Assembly: GCA_963575745.1 (NCBI GenBank) | Contig: CAUYUJ010008613.1 | Location: 75,001-131,854 of the forward strand | Direction: 5' to 3' | DNA length: 56,854 bases | Source: Prorocentrum cordatum | Taxonomy: Eukaryota > Sar > Dinophyceae > Prorocentrales > Prorocentraceae | Shown here: positions 11,341 to 22,244 of the stretch, one piece after another | How positions within the stretch are numbered: the stretch's first letter is position 1 | Layout: the number at the start of each line of letters is the position of its first letter | Made by a program: the position numbers and the translations under genes | The notes under the pieces: model-generated | Seen by the model: only the letters and a program-made list of their open reading frames with translations | Database searches by the model: none | What the model was told of the DNA's origin: nothing

Positions 11341-12360
11341 AAATGTCAACAGTTTCACAAATGAAGGGCGGGCCGTTTTCTTCAAAATGTGGCTCGCGCC
11401 TTACCGCCGCGCACATTCGTTTTCAACATTTGCAAGAGTTTCACGGGTTGAGGGCGGGCAGTTTTCAAAATGTGGCTCTCGCCTTAGCACAGCGCCCATT
11501 CGCCATCAAAGTTGGCAAGAATTTCACGGATTGAAAGCGGGTCGTTTTCAACATGTGGCTCTCGCCTTAGCGCCGCGTGCATTCGCTTTCAACATTTGCA
11601 AGAACTTCACGGATTGAGGGCGGGTCGTTTTCAGAATGTGGCTCTCGCCCTAGCGCCGCGCTTATTCGTTTTCGAAATTTGCAAGAGTTTCACGGATTGA
11701 GGGCGGGTCGTTTTCAACATGTGGCTCCCGCCTTAGCGCCACGAACATTCGCTTTCAAAGTTTGCAGGAAATTCACGGATGGACGGCGGACCGTTTTCAA
11801 AATGTGGCTCTCGCTTTAGCGCCGCGCACATTCGCTTTCAAACTGTGCAAGAGTTTCACGGATTGAAAGCGGGTCGTTTTCAGAATGCGGCTCTCGCCTT
11901 AGCGCCGCGCCCATTCGTTTTCAAAGTTTGCAAGAATTTCACGGATTGAGGGCGGGTCGTTTTCAGAATGTGGCTCTCGCCCTAGCGCCGCGCTTATTCG
12001 TTTTCGAAATTTGCAAGAGCTTCGCGGATTAAGGGCGGGTCGTTTTCAACATGTGGCTCTCGCCTTAGCGCCGCGCGCATTCGCTTTCAAAGTTTGCAAG
12101 AAATTCACGGATGGACGGCGGACCGTTTTCAAAATGTGGCTCTCGCTTTAGCGCCGCGCACATTCGCTTTCAAACTTTGCAAGAGTTTCACGGATTGAAA
12201 GCGGGTCGTTTTCAGAATGCGGCTCTCGCCTTAGCGCCGCGCCCATTCGTTTTCAAAGTTTGCAAGAATTTCACGGATTGAAGGCGGGTCGTTTTCAAAA
12301 TGAGGCTCTCTCGCTTCTGCGCCGCGCACATTCGTTTTCAAAGATTGCAAGAGTTTTGGT
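11341..12360. repeat. 83-bp satellite, array of about 12 copies
   Basis: Exact 83-bp spacing of GGATTGAGGG-type anchors at 11611, 11694 and 11777. The unit carries GGGCGGGTCGTTTTCA, GTGGCTCTCGCC and AGCGCCGCGC. A higher-order pattern is visible: consecutive units near 11777-11945 recur near 12110-12280. Same family as 3620-4100. Confidence 0.9.
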
Positions 12361-13065
12361 GCAACAGTTGTGCTGATTCGCGGTGATGAAATCCCCCAAA
12401 CGGCGTTACGACACGATTCCGGATCGTCGAAACGCAGCAGTCAGGTTGATACGTGGCGTTGAAATCTCGAAACCAATGTTTCGGCATGCTTCAGGATCTC
12501 CAGACGGTTGTCTTCCAACGAGGCAGTTCCCTCAGTGGAAATGTGCCGTTGCAGGGGCCCATGAAGAGGGAGCTTGGAGGGAGGGCACCTTCCAACATCG
12601 TTGGTGACTCTTGGGTTTACATTGGTCCTCCTCCTCCTCCTCCTGCTCCTGCTCCTCCTCCTCTTCCTCCCCCCTACCCCCCTCTGCGCGTGTCCGATCC
12701 CCGATGGTCTCGCCGAAGACGACCTGCACACGCCCGGGCGATGCCAAAGGGAGGGGGCGGCGCCGCGGGAGCGGGGCGGCAGCACCCGCCTCGGGCGCGA
12801 AGGCATGGTGCCGGCCCCTCATTGGCCCCGGCGCGGGGGGCCCCCGGAGCGCCAGCAGCGCGCGCGCGGAGCGCGTGCGCCCCGCCACCCCGCGGCAACT
12901 GGCGCGGACGAGGGCGGAGGAAGGCGAACGCCTTCCTATGCGGCCTTTCGACACTGGGCGGAATGGGTGGGGATGGTAAGACGAAGCCAGGACGAGGATA
13001 CCATCGGGCGAGGACAAGTCGAGGATCTCTGAGGGCTCTGGATGATGCCTCGGACGCCACGGCCT
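12360..13065. other. GC-rich spacer, no recognisable gene
   Basis: Holds a CCT/CTC run (12625-12680) and GC-rich sequence open in several frames. The sequence near 12945-12970 (CTTTCGACACTGGGCGGAAT) recurs diverged near 13155-13180. No gene supported. Confidence 0.6.
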
Positions 13066-13068
13066 TCT

Positions 13069-13110
13069 CAGAGCGTTTCGGAACGCTCTGAGAGCGTTCC
13101 GGAACGCTCT
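13069..13110. repeat. Two adjacent palindromes
   Basis: 13069-13090 is a near-perfect inverted repeat (CAGAGCGTTT / CGGAACGCTCTG). 13091-13110 is a perfect 20-bp palindrome built on AGAGCGTTCC. A third half-copy (GGAACG) follows. Either could form a cruciform. Confidence 0.8.
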
Positions 13111-13689
13111 GGAACGGATTTCTTCCTCGTCCTAGCTCCGTCTGCTTATTCGGCGTTTCGACATTGGACGGAATTGGGGGGAGGAGGGGGGGGGAGTCTG
13201 GCTCTGGACCTCTGCTTCATGCGACTGCTTGCTACAATGCGTCCTATGGGGGAGACTCCACCTGCTTGAAGCAAGCGCCAAAAACAGCCAATATCAACTC
13301 CATGGGTGGGGGGAAGGGGTGCGAGGGCCCGCGCCGATCGGCAAAACAATGAAGCAGAAAACGATCACACAGGGGGCTCGTGCTTCGGCGCAGCAGGTAA
13401 CCCACGAAACGTCGCAGGCTCGAGACAAACCACGCGATGCGCTCCTCGAGTGAGCAGAGCGGTATCCGCGTCGGCCCTGGAGAAAGTGCAGAGGAAGAAA
13501 GCAAGAGACGGGACGAGGCGAGACACACGCTGGGGCGCGGCCCCCCTGGGCTCTGGGGTTCGGAATCGGGCGCGGGAGCGCCGAGCGTTCCAGCCGAGGC
13601 GATGCAGAGAAGCAGTGCGGAGTGAACATGTTGCAAGGCCTGAACGGTTTCTTGTATCACGTGTTTATGGTACATGCGCACATGTTTTA

Positions 13690-13895
13690 TTATCATTAGT
13701 ATTATTATTATTATTACTACTACTACTATTATTACTATTATTATTATTATTAATATTCTTCTTCTTCTTCTTCTTCTTATTATTATTATGTTTATTATTA
13801 TTATTATCATTATTATCATTGTTATTATTATTATCATTATCATCATCATTAGTATTATCATTATTACTATTATTATTAGTATTAGTATTATATAT
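13690..13895. repeat. (ATT)n microsatellite with an internal CTT block
   Basis: AT-rich triplet repeat of about 200 bp in otherwise GC-rich DNA, interrupted by (TTC)n near 13757-13780. 13110-13690 holds no recognisable gene. Confidence 0.9.
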
Positions 13896-14041
13896 ATGTT
13901 TGTACATGTGGTTACACAAATACAGTGTGTACAAGCAAGTTAAGACCCAAACATGATTACAGGTTTAGGTGTGCGCCGACTCCGAAGACGTTGTCCATGA
14001 GCATTGCGTGAAGCCCTGGGTATAAGGGGAGAAGGGTGCGG

Positions 14042-14135
14042 GGCCTCCTGGGGAGGAGGAGGAGGAGGAGGAGGAGGGAGAGATGCAGCTACAGGGAGGC
14101 TAGGAGTAGGAGGAGGAGGAGGAGGAGTGGCTCTG
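14042..14135. repeat. GGA microsatellite beside assembly gap
   Basis: Two GGA runs (about 14050-14080 and 14106-14130). No gene between 13940 and the gap. Confidence 0.8.
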
Positions 14136-14254
14136 GGCTCTGGGGGCGAGCGCGGGGCCGTCCGAGAGCGCCTCGGGAAGAGTCGGTCGAGGGCCCCACG
14201 GGCTCCCACGGATTTTACTCGAGGACGACCCGGACGAGGCCACGAGAGAGCCCA

Positions 14255-14354
14255 NNNNNNNNNNNNNNNNNNNNNNNNNNNNNNNNNNNNNNNNNNNNNN
14301 NNNNNNNNNNNNNNNNNNNNNNNNNNNNNNNNNNNNNNNNNNNNNNNNNNNNNN
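14255..14354. other. Assembly gap (100 N)
   Basis: Exactly 100 unknown bases. The true length is unknown because 100 N is a conventional placeholder. Sequence features cannot be followed across it. Confidence 0.99.
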
Positions 14355-14629
14355 CGTCTGAACGGGCACTGGGATACGTCAGAGGGCTCCCATACTATCG
14401 CGGCAACTCTTGGACGCATGTTGGGGGGGGGGTCCGTCTTAGGGGTATCGTGCAGTCGCTTTGGAACCGTCTTCGGTCCATCTTGGGCCGCCATGGTGCT
14501 TTCTTGTTCAGGACTGGGCTCTCGCTGTCCTCTCATCAGCTTCTATGACCAGCTTCTGCTGCGCGGAGGGACCCTGCCTCGTCGGCTCTGATTTCGCTCT
14601 CCAGAACTGTCTGGCCACATCTACGGTTA

Positions 14630-14765
14630 GGTTGGGCATGTTCCCCTACAGGCGGTTTTTCGAGCGAAAAAATAGAAGTAGTCGAACATACCCAAACATA
14701 CACAACAATAATCAGAACATCGCCCCATACTTTTTGACTATTGTTGAATATTCCTCCTAAAATCC
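14630..14765 (+). mobile_element. MITE-A copy 2, right end eroded
   Basis: The left end GGTTGGGCATGTTCCCCTAC follows a TA (14628-14629) and matches copies 1 and 3. The interior (GAACATACCCAAACATAC, then AATATTCCTCC) resembles the interior of the 45871-46024 copy. The expected right inverted end is missing, so the end coordinate is approximate. Confidence 0.55.
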
Positions 14766-14970
14766 ACGGCTTCCTCTCGAGATCGCTTTCTTCCTTCTCC
14801 TCTGGCCGTTGCCCTAGGACTCCTTCCTTCTTCCCTCGCTTCGCTTCCATCCTTTTCTCTTCTTCGCCCTGGGATCGCCTGCGCACTCTTTCAAATTGAT
14901 CCGCGCCCCAGACATAATCGCTCTTGCGGGAGGCGCGCTGCTGAAAGGCGACCACTTTTGCGGAACAGAA

Positions 14971-15092
14971 GCGAGAGGTTCCAGGCTCAACCGCGTCGGC
15001 CGTTCATGAAGTCAATCACGCTGGTCCCACCGCAGTGGTGGAACCGCTGCGAGAGGTTTTGGGTTCCACCGCGTCGGGCACTCATGAAAGTA
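14971..15092 (+). repeat. 78-bp tandem duplication
   Basis: GCGAGAGGTT...CCGCGTCGG...TCATGAA occurs at 14971 and again at 15049, a diverged direct duplication. 14770-14970 has no gene. Confidence 0.65.
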
Positions 15093-15403
15093 TACACACA
15101 GGCACAACACTGAATGCGAGGATCGAGGAACAAAAAGCGGAGGCGAAACCAACAACGGCAGACATGAAAACACGAGAACACTGCCACTGCAATCTCACAG
15201 TCGGGATGACCCACGCAACATTTGTTTTGCAGACCGTCCAACCCTCACGCGGGAGGAAGTAGCGGTTAGTATCCCGCCAGGAGAAGCAACGATCGGGAAT
15301 CGGGAGCAAGGCCCATCCTTGCCGATACGAGCGAATGGGGGAAGAAGAAGGAGAGAAGAGGAACAAAACGAGGGAAGACACGGAAATTACGATCACCAGA
15401 ACC

Positions 15404-15470
15404 TGGAAATCCAGATTTCGGGTTTTCGGCCAGGCCCCGTTTCAAAAACCCGGAAATCTGGATTGCGGGG
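15404..15470. repeat. Imperfect hairpin
   Basis: AATCCAGATTTC(G)GGTTTT near 15408-15428 pairs with AAAACCCGGAAATCTGGATT near 15446-15467 across a spacer of about 20 bp. Confidence 0.6.
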
Positions 15471-15539
15471 TTCCAGCCCCGCCCTTCCATCCCCCCAAGG
15501 CGCGACCGTTTCTCATCTCCTCGTCCTCCCTTCCTCCTC

Positions 15540-15605
15540 CTCCTCCTCCGCCTGACCCTCCGCCTCCTCCTCCTCCTCCTCCTTTTCCTCCTCCTCCTCT
15601 TGGGC
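15540..15605. repeat. CCT/CTC microsatellite
   Basis: Pyrimidine triplet tract preceding the CCAAGAGG array. No gene. Confidence 0.8.
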
Positions 15606-15619
15606 CATTCGGGACCCTC

Positions 15620-16165
15620 TCCGGGGACCCAGACAGGCCCAGGAGGGACTCAAGAGCGGCCCAAGAGAGCTCCAACAGGGTTCCACGAGGACCCGAAGAG
15701 TATTGCATGATCGTGACATGGCATGATCATGCAATACTCAGCGGGTTTCTCTTGGAGCCCTCTTCAGGCCCTCTTCGAACCCCCTGGGGGCCCCTTTCGG
15801 AGCCTTCTCCCGTGCCCAAGGAGGCCCAAGAGCCCCCCCCTCCTTCCCCCCCCTCCTCCTCCTCCTCCTCCTCCTCCTCCTCCTCATCCCTCCTCCTCCT
15901 CCTCCTCCTCCTCCTCCTCCTCCTCCTCCTCCTCCCGAAACTCTCTGGGGGGTGCTCTTGGGGGGCCCAGGGGGGCAACTGAAGGCTCTCTGAAGTCGTC
16001 ATGAGCCTCCGGGGTCCCAAACGGCCCCAAGACAATTTCAAGAGAGGTTCAAGAGAGCCCTCGAAGGCGTTGAAGAGGGGCCCCAGAGGGCCCAATAGGC
16101 GCCGAAGCCAGGCCCCTCTTTGGGCCCAAGAGGGCTCCACGAAAGCTCCAAGAGAGCCCCATGAG
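15620..16165. repeat. CCAAGAG-type array inverted around a perfect hairpin
   Basis: Units read CCAAGAG on the left of 15698 and mostly CTCTTGG/CCCTCTT just right of 15739, so the array flips orientation at a hairpin: 15698-15712 and 15725-15739 form a perfect 15-bp stem (GAGTATTGCATGATC) with a 12-base loop. A CTC microsatellite (15850-15936) and further CAAGAGAG units (16030-16165) follow. No gene. Confidence 0.7.
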
Positions 16166-16195
16166 GAGCGGGGGGGGGATAGGAAGGAATGGCGG

Positions 16196-16403
16196 GGGGA
16201 GAGAAAGAGAGAGAGAGAGAGATATATATATATATAGAGAGAGAGAAAGAGAGAGAGAGAGAGAGCGAGAGAAAGAGAGAGAGAGAGAGAGACGGAGAGA
16301 CGAGGGAGAACGAGAGAGGTATAATAACACATAAGGGGGAGAGAGAGAGAGAGAGACATACATACATATATACATACACACATATACATATATATATATG
16401 TAT

Positions 16404-16442
<39 letters not shown>
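16196..16442. repeat. GA and TA/CA microsatellites
   Basis: Long (GA)n runs broken by (TA)n at 16221-16236 and 16385-16400 and by CATA units. No gene. Confidence 0.95.
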
Positions 16443-16443
<1 letters not shown>

Positions 16444-16449
16444 CATATG

Positions 16450-17690
16450 TGACTGTATGAACATATGTGCGTATATGTATAAAACGAGATATGGACTCCA
16501 ACACGACGCATTTTTTGTTCAGCAGTTCTGAAAGGGTATGGTAAGGCAGTAACGAGCCATACTAACCAGAGCACGCAACAGAAAACCACGACATCCTTCT
16601 CTTTTGGAACCAGGCAGTAGAGGCAGTAGAAACAAACTAACATTCTTCTCCTTAAAAGGGGGGTACGCATTGTCTCTGCTACGCAGTCTGCGTCGCCAAG
16701 AGATCTGGCGGGGGCGGATTTATAACGACGTGCACCTGGAACAAAAATGACGCGAAGTGCAGAATTCCAACAACTCCCACTCCCCCCCGAGTTACTTCAG
16801 AGGGAGAGCGGGAATACTTACTCCCCTTTTCTGAAATTACTGCCGCTCCCCTACTTCCGTTCCCGTCCCCCCCCATTCCTGACTTAACCCGCGTTCATTT
16901 TACCTACGACAGCGCACAGAAGCAATAACGTAAGCTTACATGTTTGCTTCCATCATGGTTCCTTCATCCCGTTGTCCCTGCTCTCTGTGGTTCCCCCCTC
17001 CTCGACTTCATCCCATTCCTCCCCATTCTGATTCCATCTCCCCGGGGCCGCGCGCGAAACTTTCGCGCGTGGTCCCAGGGACGGGAGCAAGATGAAGCTT
17101 TCATCTTGCGTTCGTGACGAACACAACACGGAGGTTCGTGGTAGTGTGCTCCTTCTCGCTAGCGCAACAGGCGCACCAGGTGCACCCGGGCACGCAGGGG
17201 CACGCTGGGCAGGCTACCAAGGCACACCAGGGCGCACCGAACCAAGGCACACCTTCGCATAGCGGGCGAGGCATGCGCACTCACCACGCCAGGAATAGCC
17301 CAAGCACGCTCAGCACATCAGGTGACACCAGGCGACGTCTGCGTCAAAACCCCGATCCCCCAGAGCGGCACGAAAACCTTACACCCAGTGAAACAACACA
17401 AGTGGGCCAATCTGCGGACTTCCCCGAAAAACGCTTTAATTGTTTTGCGAACGCTTCCTGCTTCAAAAACAACAATCTGATACAGGAGAAACGCGTGGGA
17501 TAATTTGAATCTCCGATTGCCCCCCCCCCCCCCCCCATTTTGGTGAAAAGGTGCTTTGAATCCCACCTGCTGGGTCCATCCCGGGAGGGCCCCTGGGGCA
17601 AGGCAGGATCCGCCCCACTGCCTCAGGGATACACAACACCCCTTGACCCAAACCCCAGAAGCCCGTGATCTGCAACCCCCCTCCTGTTCC
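16450..17690. other. Spacer without recognisable gene
   Basis: Mostly unique sequence. Small structures: a hairpin at 17051-17069 (CGCGCGAAA / TTTCGCGCG), another at 17088-17110 (GCAAGATGAA / TTCATCTTGC), loosely repetitive GGCACACCAGG units (17160-17260), and a run of 16 C near 17519-17536. Confidence 0.5.
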
Positions 17691-17694
17691 TTGC

Positions 17695-18790
17695 CCTCCT
17701 TACCAATATCATGATTTCTTCCTCGGCCCCTATTCTGCCTGGCAAGGCCTCCGCCTCATGGGGCAACGGACACATCGGCCCATTATGTCGCGCATTATGC
17801 TCCTCACTCTGCCAGAGGAGAGGCGCGGATGCTGGTTCTGGTTTTCTCTCTTTTTTCTGGTTGAGCGGAGCGGAAACAGAAAAACCGTAAACACCATATT
17901 TGGGAGATCTGCTCCAGGTACCCAACGGGAGAACCAGAAAAACCAGAAGAACTAGAAACATCATAGGAAACAACGCTTTTTGGTTTTCTGTTTTTTCTGG
18001 TTGGGCGGCGCGGAACAAGACAACCCTATAGTATAGTGCTTCTGCTTTTTCTGGTCGTTCTGCTACTCGCCTGGCCAGGGGAGAGGATTATTCTCATTGA
18101 GCGGCGCTGAGCAAGAGAAACAGAACAGCAACATTGGGAGATCTGCTCCAGCAGGGTACCCAACGTGAACGTATGACAAACCAGAACATACACCAAACAC
18201 ATCGCAACCAGACGAACTAGCCCCCCTCCAACAAAAACGCAGATTATGTGTTTTTTTGTTCGATTCCTCTGCTTCTCACCCGGCCAGGGGAGAGGCACGG
18301 ATGCTGACTCCGGTTTTCTGTCTGTTTCTGGATGGGCGGCGCAGCACCAGAAAACATAAAGAACCAATCCTGGGAAACCTGCTCCAGCAAGGTACCCAGC
18401 GGGAGAGCCATAAACAACAAAAATCACACAACAACCAAACCATCATCTAAGTTTCTGGTTTGTTTGGTTTGGCGGTACGGAACCTGAGCAACAAACAAAT
18501 AACCACATATCATGCTGTTTCTGTGCTTTCTGGTGTTTCTGGTCGTTCTGCTCCTCCCACGGCCAGAGGAGAAGTGCGGATGCTGATTCTGGTTTTCTAT
18601 TTTTCTGGTTGAACGGCGCTGAACCAAACACACACACAAACACATTATTAGAAGATCTGCCCCAGCAAGCTTTCCGGCGGGAAATCCATAAACGCCATAA
18701 ACAAACCAGACTAACCTGAATCTGGTGTTCTGGTTGTTTCTGGTTGGGCGGCGCGGAACCCAAACAACCACTGAAAACAGTGTACTATGT
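17695..18790. repeat. 235-280-bp tandem repeat, four diverged copies
   Basis: The anchor GGGAGATCTGCTCCAG occurs near 17902, 18136, 18372 (GGGAAACCTGCTCCAG) and 18651 (GAAGATCTGCCCCAG), spacing 234, 236 and 279 bp. Each unit also carries TTTCTGGTTGRGCGGCGC and GGCCAGRGGAGAGG. I found no protein or RNA gene. Confidence 0.75.
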
Positions 18791-18925
18791 TGCTTAAGCG
18801 TGTTGTATTTCGCATGTGAGAAATATACACCCCTAAGGGGGTACGATCGAAGACGAAGAGGGCGGGTATCGAGGGTTTGTGATATGCATGTTGAATGATG
18901 GCACGCGAACAAATATTTAGACTCC

Positions 18926-19118
18926 CGAAATGGGTACGGCAGACATGGGTACAATGCCCAACAACAAATGTCGTCCCAAACCAACAGCGGTCGCCGTTGG
19001 GCAGGCGGCCGTTCGTTTCACATGGACACAGGCCGTGGCGGCGCGGACAGCGAGTCCTGTTCGAAATGAACAGGAACTGCTGTTGGGCATTGTACCCATT
19101 TTTTCTGTACCCATTTCG
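18926..19118. mobile_element. MITE-B (TIR element, 193 bp)
   Basis: The left end CGAAATGGGTACGGCAGACA then TGGGTACAATGCCCAACA is matched by the reverse complement of the right end (CGAAATGGGTACAG, then ATGGGTACAATGCCCAACAG), giving terminal inverted repeats of about 36 bp. An internal small palindrome (CCTGTTC/GAACAGG) lies near 19053-19075. No clear target-site duplication. An eroded copy is at 10851-11034. Confidence 0.7.
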
Positions 19119-19149
19119 TTCGTGCTGGAAATAGGAGCGAACCGTCTGA

Positions 19150-19390
19150 ACATTATTGTTATTGTTGTTGTTGTTGCAACTGTTGTTGTTGTTGCAATGC
19201 TTGTTGTTTGTTATTTGTTGTCGTTGTCCCACCCGGGAACCGGCCCGCGACCCACCCGCGGCCCACCCACGACCCACCCCGCGCCCACGTGCGACCCACC
19301 CGCGACTCACCCGCGACTCACCCGCGACCCAGCCCGCGACCCACCGCGCGACCCAGCCGCGATCAACCCGCGACCCACCCACATTGCTTT
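19150..19390. repeat. TTG microsatellite and CGACCCACCC minisatellite
   Basis: (TTG)n at 19157-19215, then a 10-bp GCGACCCACC unit repeated irregularly to about 19385. 19390-19730 holds no recognisable gene. Confidence 0.8.
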
Positions 19391-19729
19391 AACCACAAAG
19401 TCGGCATCTGCGACGGGCTCGTTGCGCAATTTGTCAAACATAAACGCCTGCGGCAGGGTTCTTCAGAGCCTCGCAGCCAACGTCCCCGCCGCCCCCCTAC
19501 TCTTATCCGCAACTGCGGGGTGCTACGTATTTTGGCACAACTTAGGATCGCCAGAACACAGCAGTCACGTTGCTTCGCGGTGCTGACGTCCCAGGAAGTG
19601 TGTTTTGGCGCGCTTGACAATTCTCAAACAGTTGACACCCAATTGTACATTTCCCGCAGTGTAAATAAATTATTATAGGGCTTTTATTCAGAAGGAACTT
19701 GGAGTAATGCGTCTTGAGTGTGCACCAGT

Positions 19730-20180
19730 CCTCCTCTTCCTCCTCCTCTTCCTCCTCCTCCTCTGGGGGAGCAAAAACGTACAAACGCCGCTGCTCCCTG
19801 GACCTCACCCAAGGTGCTTTCCGACTCGAATTTCGAACGAATCCGGCCGTGGCGGCGACGCCCTCCCAGGAGGCCAAACAAACTGAAAACAAGGGGGGGC
19901 AGCGGGGCAGCAGTATTGGTACCGCTTCCTCCTGTTGCTCCTCTTCTTCCCCCTCTTTTGGGATGCCCGCGCGCACCGCGCCTCCGTCGCACCCGCACTG
20001 CGCAGGGGGGCGCGCTTCTCTTCCTCCTCATCCTCCTCCTCCCCCTCTTCCTCTTCCTCTTCCTCTTCCTCCTCCTCCTCCTCGTCCTCCTGTTCCTCCT
20101 GTTCCTCCTGTTCCTCCTGTTCCTCCTGTTCCTCCACTTCCTCCTCCCTCTTCCTCCTCCTCCTCCTTCGGGATGCCCGC
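19730..20180. repeat. TCC-rich tracts with 9-bp CTGTTCCTC run
   Basis: CTC/TCC runs, with a clean nine-base tandem CTGTTCCTC at about 20088-20140. GGGATGCCCGCGCGCA occurs at 19960 and 20170, suggesting a 210-bp duplication. Ser/Leu/Glu-only frames are artefacts. Confidence 0.75.
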
Positions 20181-20831
20181 GCGCAGCGTTCCTCCGTCGC
20201 CCGCGCGTTGCGCGGGGGCCGCGCGCGGGGCCAGTCCCTGCGGCTGGAAGCTGCGGTCAGCCGCTGGGGGCGGGCAAGCTGGCGTCGGAGGCGCCCAGGT
20301 CTACGTGCAAGGCCTCTGGGTCGTCCTTGTGGCACACTCGAATAAGGATTATCTTGTTGCTGGTGCTGGTGCTGGTCGCCATTGCATTTGGGGGCCGATG
20401 GGCGCCTGAAGCAGTTTTTCACTGGGGCCCGCCGCCTTGAACGTTCCTGGAAGGCTCCTTTGAGGAGGCATCCTAATCGCCCCAAGAAGTGCCGTCGCGA
20501 GGCGTCGGGCACTGCGGGAAACAAAGAAAAGAAATGGGGCAACGCCGCGAACACTCCTGCACCACGCGCGCGCGGTGCGCCAGAGCGCACTTCGTCAAAC
20601 CCATAAGGTCAGCTTGTGACTAACCCAAAAAACAAGCGGGGTGCGTTGTTCAAAAATCATCCCCCTGCTCGGGCGAATCGCGGGGGGGGCGGGTCGCCCA
20701 CCAAGTGGAAACGCATGGCGGCGGCGCCAGTGATTGGCGCCGACGCCGGGCCGACAGCAGGAGGGCGACATGCGCGACGCAAGCGGCGCCGCTTCAGCAA
20801 GGGAGAGCAACGCCTCTGCTACAGCGGGGCG

Positions 20832-20853
20832 GTTGAGCCCAAATGGCTACAGA
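20832..20853 (-). other. Probable dinoflagellate spliced-leader relict
   Basis: The minus strand matches the 22-nt dinoflagellate spliced leader at 19 of 22 positions (core GTAGCCATTT, then GGCTCAA). A leader encoded in the genome upstream of non-SL sequence is the known mark of a trans-spliced mRNA copied back into DNA. The following minus-strand sequence (20830 down to about 20595) is open but not recognised. 20180-20830 and 20853-20975 otherwise hold no identified gene. Confidence 0.5.
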
Positions 20854-20974
20854 CAGGAGAGACAGAGGAGGCGGGGTCAAGCGGCGCCTCAGCTGGCGGG
20901 CGGTGCCGACATGGCTATGAATCTGGCGCGATCCCAATTCGCGAAGCGCTTCCTGAGAGGCGTTGTTTAGAAAT

Positions 20975-21325
20975 GCTTTGCATCGCATTGCTTTATTTGC
21001 TTTGTACTGCATTGCTTGGCATTGCTTTGCGTTGCTTGGTGATGCTTGGCATTGCTTGACAATGCTTGGCATTGCTTTGCTCGCTTGGCATTGCTTGGCG
21101 CTGCTTGGCGTTTCGTGGTGTTACTTTGCATTGCTTATTTTTGTTTGGCATTGCTCGGCGTTGCTTGGCATTGCTTGGCGTTGCTTGGCATTACTTGGTC
21201 TTGCTAGGCATTGCTTGGCGTTGGTTGCTTGGCGTTGCTTGGCATTGTTTGGCGTTGCTTTGCGCTGCTTTGTTCTGCTTGGCGGTGCTTGGCGTTGTTT
21301 TACGTAGCCTGGAATTGCCTGGCAC
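20975..21325. repeat. 10-bp TTGCTTGGCR minisatellite, about 35 copies
   Basis: Units TTGCTTGGCA and TTGCTTGGCG alternate with single-base variants over 350 bp. Frames rich in Leu/Ala/Trp/Cys are repeat translations. Confidence 0.9.
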
Positions 21326-21334
21326 TGCTGGGAA

Positions 21335-21545
21335 ACAATACCAACAATCAAGGAACCCGAGAAACACGGGGAACCCGAAAAACCTCCGAGGAACGGGAAC
21401 GTAACAATAGAAGGCACTGGGGGCGGGGAACCCGACGATCCCGGGGAACCCGAAAACCTCTGGAAAACGAGCAACGGCAGAATATGAGGCATCGGGGGCG
21501 GGGAACCCGGGGAAGAAAAGGAATCTCCAGGGAACGGGCAAAGTA
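21335..21545. repeat. GGGAACCCG-rich repeat
   Basis: GGCAYYGGGGGCGGGGAACCC occurs near 21413 and 21487 (74-bp spacing), amid further GGAACCCGAAAA units. 21545-21705 has no gene. Confidence 0.6.
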
Positions 21546-21709
21546 AGCTCCCGAGGCGCCAATCTCGAACCAAGTAATAAACCCTTGGGCAAGCCTAGTG
21601 GGGGAACAAACAAGAACTGACAAACAAAATACAAGGGGGGGAGAAACGACGAAGGCAGGCGGACAAGGCTCTTGCTTTCCGTTCTCCGCCCCCCCCATCC
21701 GCTACAATA

Positions 21710-22135
21710 TCCTACGACGACGACGGCGACGGCGGACGACGACGCACTGCGGATGCTACACGGGGGGGGACGGGGCGCGGGGCCTGCGCATGCCCGCTGT
21801 GCTCGTTGACGACGACGACGACGACGAGGGCCATGACGACGACGATGACGACGGCAACGACGACGCACTGCTGCGGATGACCCATGGGGGGGGGGGGGCT
21901 GCGTAGGCCCGGTGTAGCCGTCGACGACCCTGACGATGACGGCAACGGCGACGACGACGCCGACGACCACGACGACGACGTCGACGACGGCACGATGATG
22001 ACACCGCGACCACGACGGCGACGAAGACGCATTGCGGATGCCCTATGGGCCCTATGGGGGGGGGGGGTGAGTAGGCGCGCCGCAATCGTCCACTGGGGCC
22101 ACGGGGACCACGACCACGAAAATGACGACGTCGAC
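21710..22135. repeat. GAC/CGA trinucleotide-rich region
   Basis: Clusters of (GAC)n separated by GGGGGGG runs and repeated CACTGCGGATG-type motifs (near 21745, 21868 and 22030), so a loose unit of 130-160 bp may exist. No gene. Confidence 0.65.
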
Positions 22136-22244
22136 AACTTTGGCGCGTCAGTGGTCAGCCTGAAAAGGGGGAACAACTTCGCCTCGGATGTATACGACCT
22201 TATAATCATGTTGGCTGGCGTGGGCCCCAAGCAACAGGATCTTG

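Noticed and set aside
15404-15470. Hairpin as another MITE
   Set aside because: No flanking duplication and no second copy in the window.
20963-21404. Hydrophobic Leu/Ala/Trp/Cys ORF resembling a membrane protein
   Set aside because: Translation of the 10-bp TTGCTTGGCR minisatellite.
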